From Deltaproteobacteria bacterium (GTDB taxonomy: Bacteria; Myxococcota_A; Polyangia; Polyangiales; Ga0077539), in contig CANJUR010000033.1 of assembly GCA_947477565.1 (NCBI GenBank), positions 1-45,177 on the forward strand: a DNA stretch of 45,177 nt. Direction: 5' to 3'. The position numbers and the translations under genes were made by a program. Positions 43,750-45,177 of this stretch are shown here, in pieces. Under the pieces are notes generated by a model. The model had not been told where the DNA came from. It made no database searches and was given only the letters and a program-made list of their open reading frames with translations. The stretch's first letter is position 1. Each line of letters opens with the position of its first letter.

Positions 43750-44397
43750 CTATTGCGGAACAGCGTGGATGAAGAGCTTTAGAATATTAGCCAAAACAGG
43801 AGGAACCCCGTTGAATTTGACGTTCCAGCGCCAAGCGGTGCCGGCCTCGCCTCGCGCCACGGCGGCGATGAGATGTCCATGCAACGGCACCGATACGCCT
43901 GTGGGTAGCAGGACGGCGAGAAGCAACGGCGTGCCTGCTTCTGGCGGCGCAGCGGGGGTGCTGAAAGAAAGTCCTGAGACGCTCAGATCGAGCACGTCCC
44001 CTTTAACCTCGATGGTCGAACCAGCCACATGCAGCGTCACGTGGGCCCCTGTCCGCGCCGACCGGTAGATGACCCTTCGCTGCAGCAGAGCCGTGCCATC
44101 GAGCACGCCGAGCTTGATCCTCATGGGTCGCCGCGACAGTTCCTGGAGTTCTGTCGGAACCATCACTTCGACCGGACCTGAGTCGGCTTCCCAATGTTGA
44201 AGCGAGAGCATGTAGACGCGCCAGTCGTTGAAATCGACGGCGTCAGCGGAGTCGTCGTCACCCTCCAACTGCAGCGCCAGGGAATGCCGGGAGGGTTCGA
44301 TCTGCTCGATTCGAAAGGGCAGAGAGAGGCTCTCGCCAACGTTAATCGAGACGACACTACCGACGCTCAGGAACTCGAATGGATCAATCTTCAACAT
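43750..44397 (-). CDS. YcgR-like PilZ-domain protein, canonical motifs
   Basis: The 215-aa protein begins MLKIDPFEFLSVG and has the same two-domain plan as its downstream neighbour. The PilZ motifs are intact: QRRVIYRSAR for RxxxR and DLSVSGLSF for [D/N]xSxxG, so cyclic di-GMP binding is likely. The N-terminal half contains an acidic patch, LEGDDDSADAVDF. The pair looks like an old duplication with one copy degenerate. Receptors of this type control flagellar, pilus or polysaccharide output. No enzyme that makes or degrades cyclic di-GMP is in the window. Confidence 0.87.
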   Translation of the reverse strand: MLKIDPFEFLSVGSVVSINVGESLSLPFRIEQIEPSRHSLALQLEGDDDSADAVDFNDWRVYMLSLQHWEADSGPVEVMVPTELQELSRRPMRIKLGVLDGTALLQRRVIYRSARTGAHVTLHVAGSTIEVKGDVLDLSVSGLSFSTPAAPPEAGTPLLLAVLLPTGVSVPLHGHLIAAVARGEAGTAWRWNVKFNGVPPVLANILKLFIHAVPQ

Positions 44398-44848
44398 TGG
44401 AAAAGATACGGTCCGCCGTCGGTGATGGGGCAGATCTACGCGGCGCCTGCATGTAGCGACTCACCGCCGCCGTCCAGCTTCACCTTGACCGGATCAAGGC
44501 ATTTTTTGAACGAGAAGTTCGTCGGCACAGTTTTGACGTGAGCGTCCGTTGAACAACCGCATGGGCGAACGGAATGCACGTTGTTGCTCGGGGTTGTCAA
44601 GCCGCGCGAACTCGCTCCGGCGATACCCGTTAAGGGAGGTCTCTAGCCCCGCGCACATCCCTGAGGCCGGTCGATCGGACGATGCCACTCAGGCCTACGA
44701 TCCGTGGACGCTCCCGCGGAAAGTTGAGACCTTCGAGGCGCACCTCAACACAGCGGGACATCCTCAATTCCACCCCAGCAATAGAAACAAATGAGGACTC
44801 CGATCCGGGGACTACTCTGCCCCGATCTCCGAGGCTGAGCACTTAGCC
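44398..44848. other. ~450-bp stretch without a recognisable gene
   Basis: Several short open frames exist on both strands, for example 44549-44794 (+) and 44494-44688 (-), but none has a ribosome site, a conserved motif or flanking logic. Base composition seems less GC-rich than the neighbouring genes, with A/T runs such as the T6 at 44503-44508. No clear inverted repeat was found. It should contain promoters for the leftward PilZ operon and perhaps for the gene cut by the right edge. Confidence 0.4.
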
Positions 44849-45177
44849 GTGCCGGAGAGACCTTGCGGAGTAGAGGCAGAACTTGATTATAGTGCCGCAG
44901 AACTCATGTCTTACCTACGAGATCGCGCACGACCTCCTGAAGAGCCAACGCCACGGAAGAAGTTGGAGTCCCTGGCGCGAGCCTATCGCGGGCAGGGTTC
45001 GGTCAGCCTTGAGGCGCTCGTCGAAGGGCTCAACGAGACCGAGTGCCGAAACCGTGGCCGCTGTGTCCCCACGGCGAAAATCGTGGATGACTCCATCGGG
45101 ATCTACCTGAAGGCCTTCGATGCGCTCCGGCGCGGTGGTGAGGCGCAGCGATCGGCCGTGCGAGGTTGCACGCTGGA
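44849..45177 (+). CDS. 5' part of an unknown gene, cut by the window edge
   Basis: This frame is open from a stop at 44792-44794 to the end of the window without interruption, so the gene continues beyond 45177. Possible starts are a GTG at 44849 and an ATG at 44906. The readable ~109 residues are polar and helical. They include ELMSYLRDRARPPEEP, then KLESLARAYRGQG, EALVEGLNETECRNRGRC and KIVDDSIGIYLKAFDALRRGG. Codon use fits the neighbours. I do not recognise the family; the Cys pair (ECRNRGRC) could be a metal site, which is speculation. There is no signal peptide. Confidence 0.55.
   Translation, partial: MPERPCGVEAELDYSAAELMSYLRDRARPPEEPTPRKKLESLARAYRGQGSVSLEALVEGLNETECRNRGRCVPTAKIVDDSIGIYLKAFDALRRGGEAQRSAVRGCTL

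Noticed and set aside
44630..44842. Short frames on both strands in the right intergenic stretch
   Set aside because: They overlap each other, lack ribosome sites and recognisable motifs.

Overview
The window is GC-rich bacterial chromosome, densely packed with genes on both strands. It most likely comes from a myxobacterium-like member of the Myxococcota. The best evidence is a C-terminal Cys-containing, hydrophobic, poly-Arg sorting tail of the MYXO-CTERM type at 39098-40375. Supporting features are a Hanks-type kinase fused to a PATAN/DUF4388-like tail, a lipoprotein with a long Asp-Val-Pro stalk and fibrinogen-like domain, a predicted ATPase with TPRs, and AgmX/TonB-like proteins. This placement is an inference; no rRNA is present to confirm it.

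Layout. 1-5.7 kb: a secreted esterase lipoprotein, then a leftward run (277-aa unknown protein, small membrane protein, glutathione peroxidase, aldehyde dehydrogenase, quinone oxidoreductase) that looks like a detoxification set. 5.8-5.95 kb: tRNA-Leu(CAG) with its own promoter and a perfect terminator hairpin. 6.2-11.2 kb: a small unknown protein followed by the tightly coupled gap-pgk-tpiA-secG group and a GT-C type membrane glycosyltransferase. 11.2-15.8 kb, leftward: a secreted Pro/Met/Gln-rich protein, glgB, a nitrilase-family hydrolase and a lone ABC ATPase. 15.8-21.6 kb, rightward: a MacA/MacB-like tripartite efflux system (adaptor, ATPase, permease) followed by a membrane-anchored protein made of 16 WD40 repeats. 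21.8-29.7 kb, leftward: a secreted unknown protein, a flippase-like membrane protein coupled to a PHP-type tyrosine phosphatase, the DVP-stalk lipoprotein, a CCA-adding/poly(A) polymerase family enzyme and a large ATPase-TPR protein. 29.9-32.6 kb: the divergent kinase and a membrane-anchored partner.

32.6-45.2 kb: serC diverging from hisZ, which is followed by a sugar-nucleotidyltransferase and a DegT-type aminotransferase that overlap by 4 bp. Then comes a leftward group of two tandem phosphodiester-glycosidase (NAGPA) paralogues, a YgfZ-like folate-binding protein and a small lipoprotein. A TonB-like protein points rightward towards an ArsA/Get3-like ATPase that lies downstream of two PilZ proteins. 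The last ~780 bp hold a stretch without a recognisable gene and the 5' part of an unknown gene cut by the window edge.

Most of the window is housekeeping metabolism (lower glycolysis, serine, histidine, glycogen) mixed with lineage-specific envelope and signalling genes. No mobile element, CRISPR array or phage module is evident. The most unusual items are the WD40 protein attached to the MacAB-like operon, the exact 60-bp tandem duplication inside the DVP stalk, the divergent kinase/ATPase-TPR pair, the asymmetric NAGPA duplication and the PilZ-PilZ-ArsA group. None can be called a new system from sequence alone.
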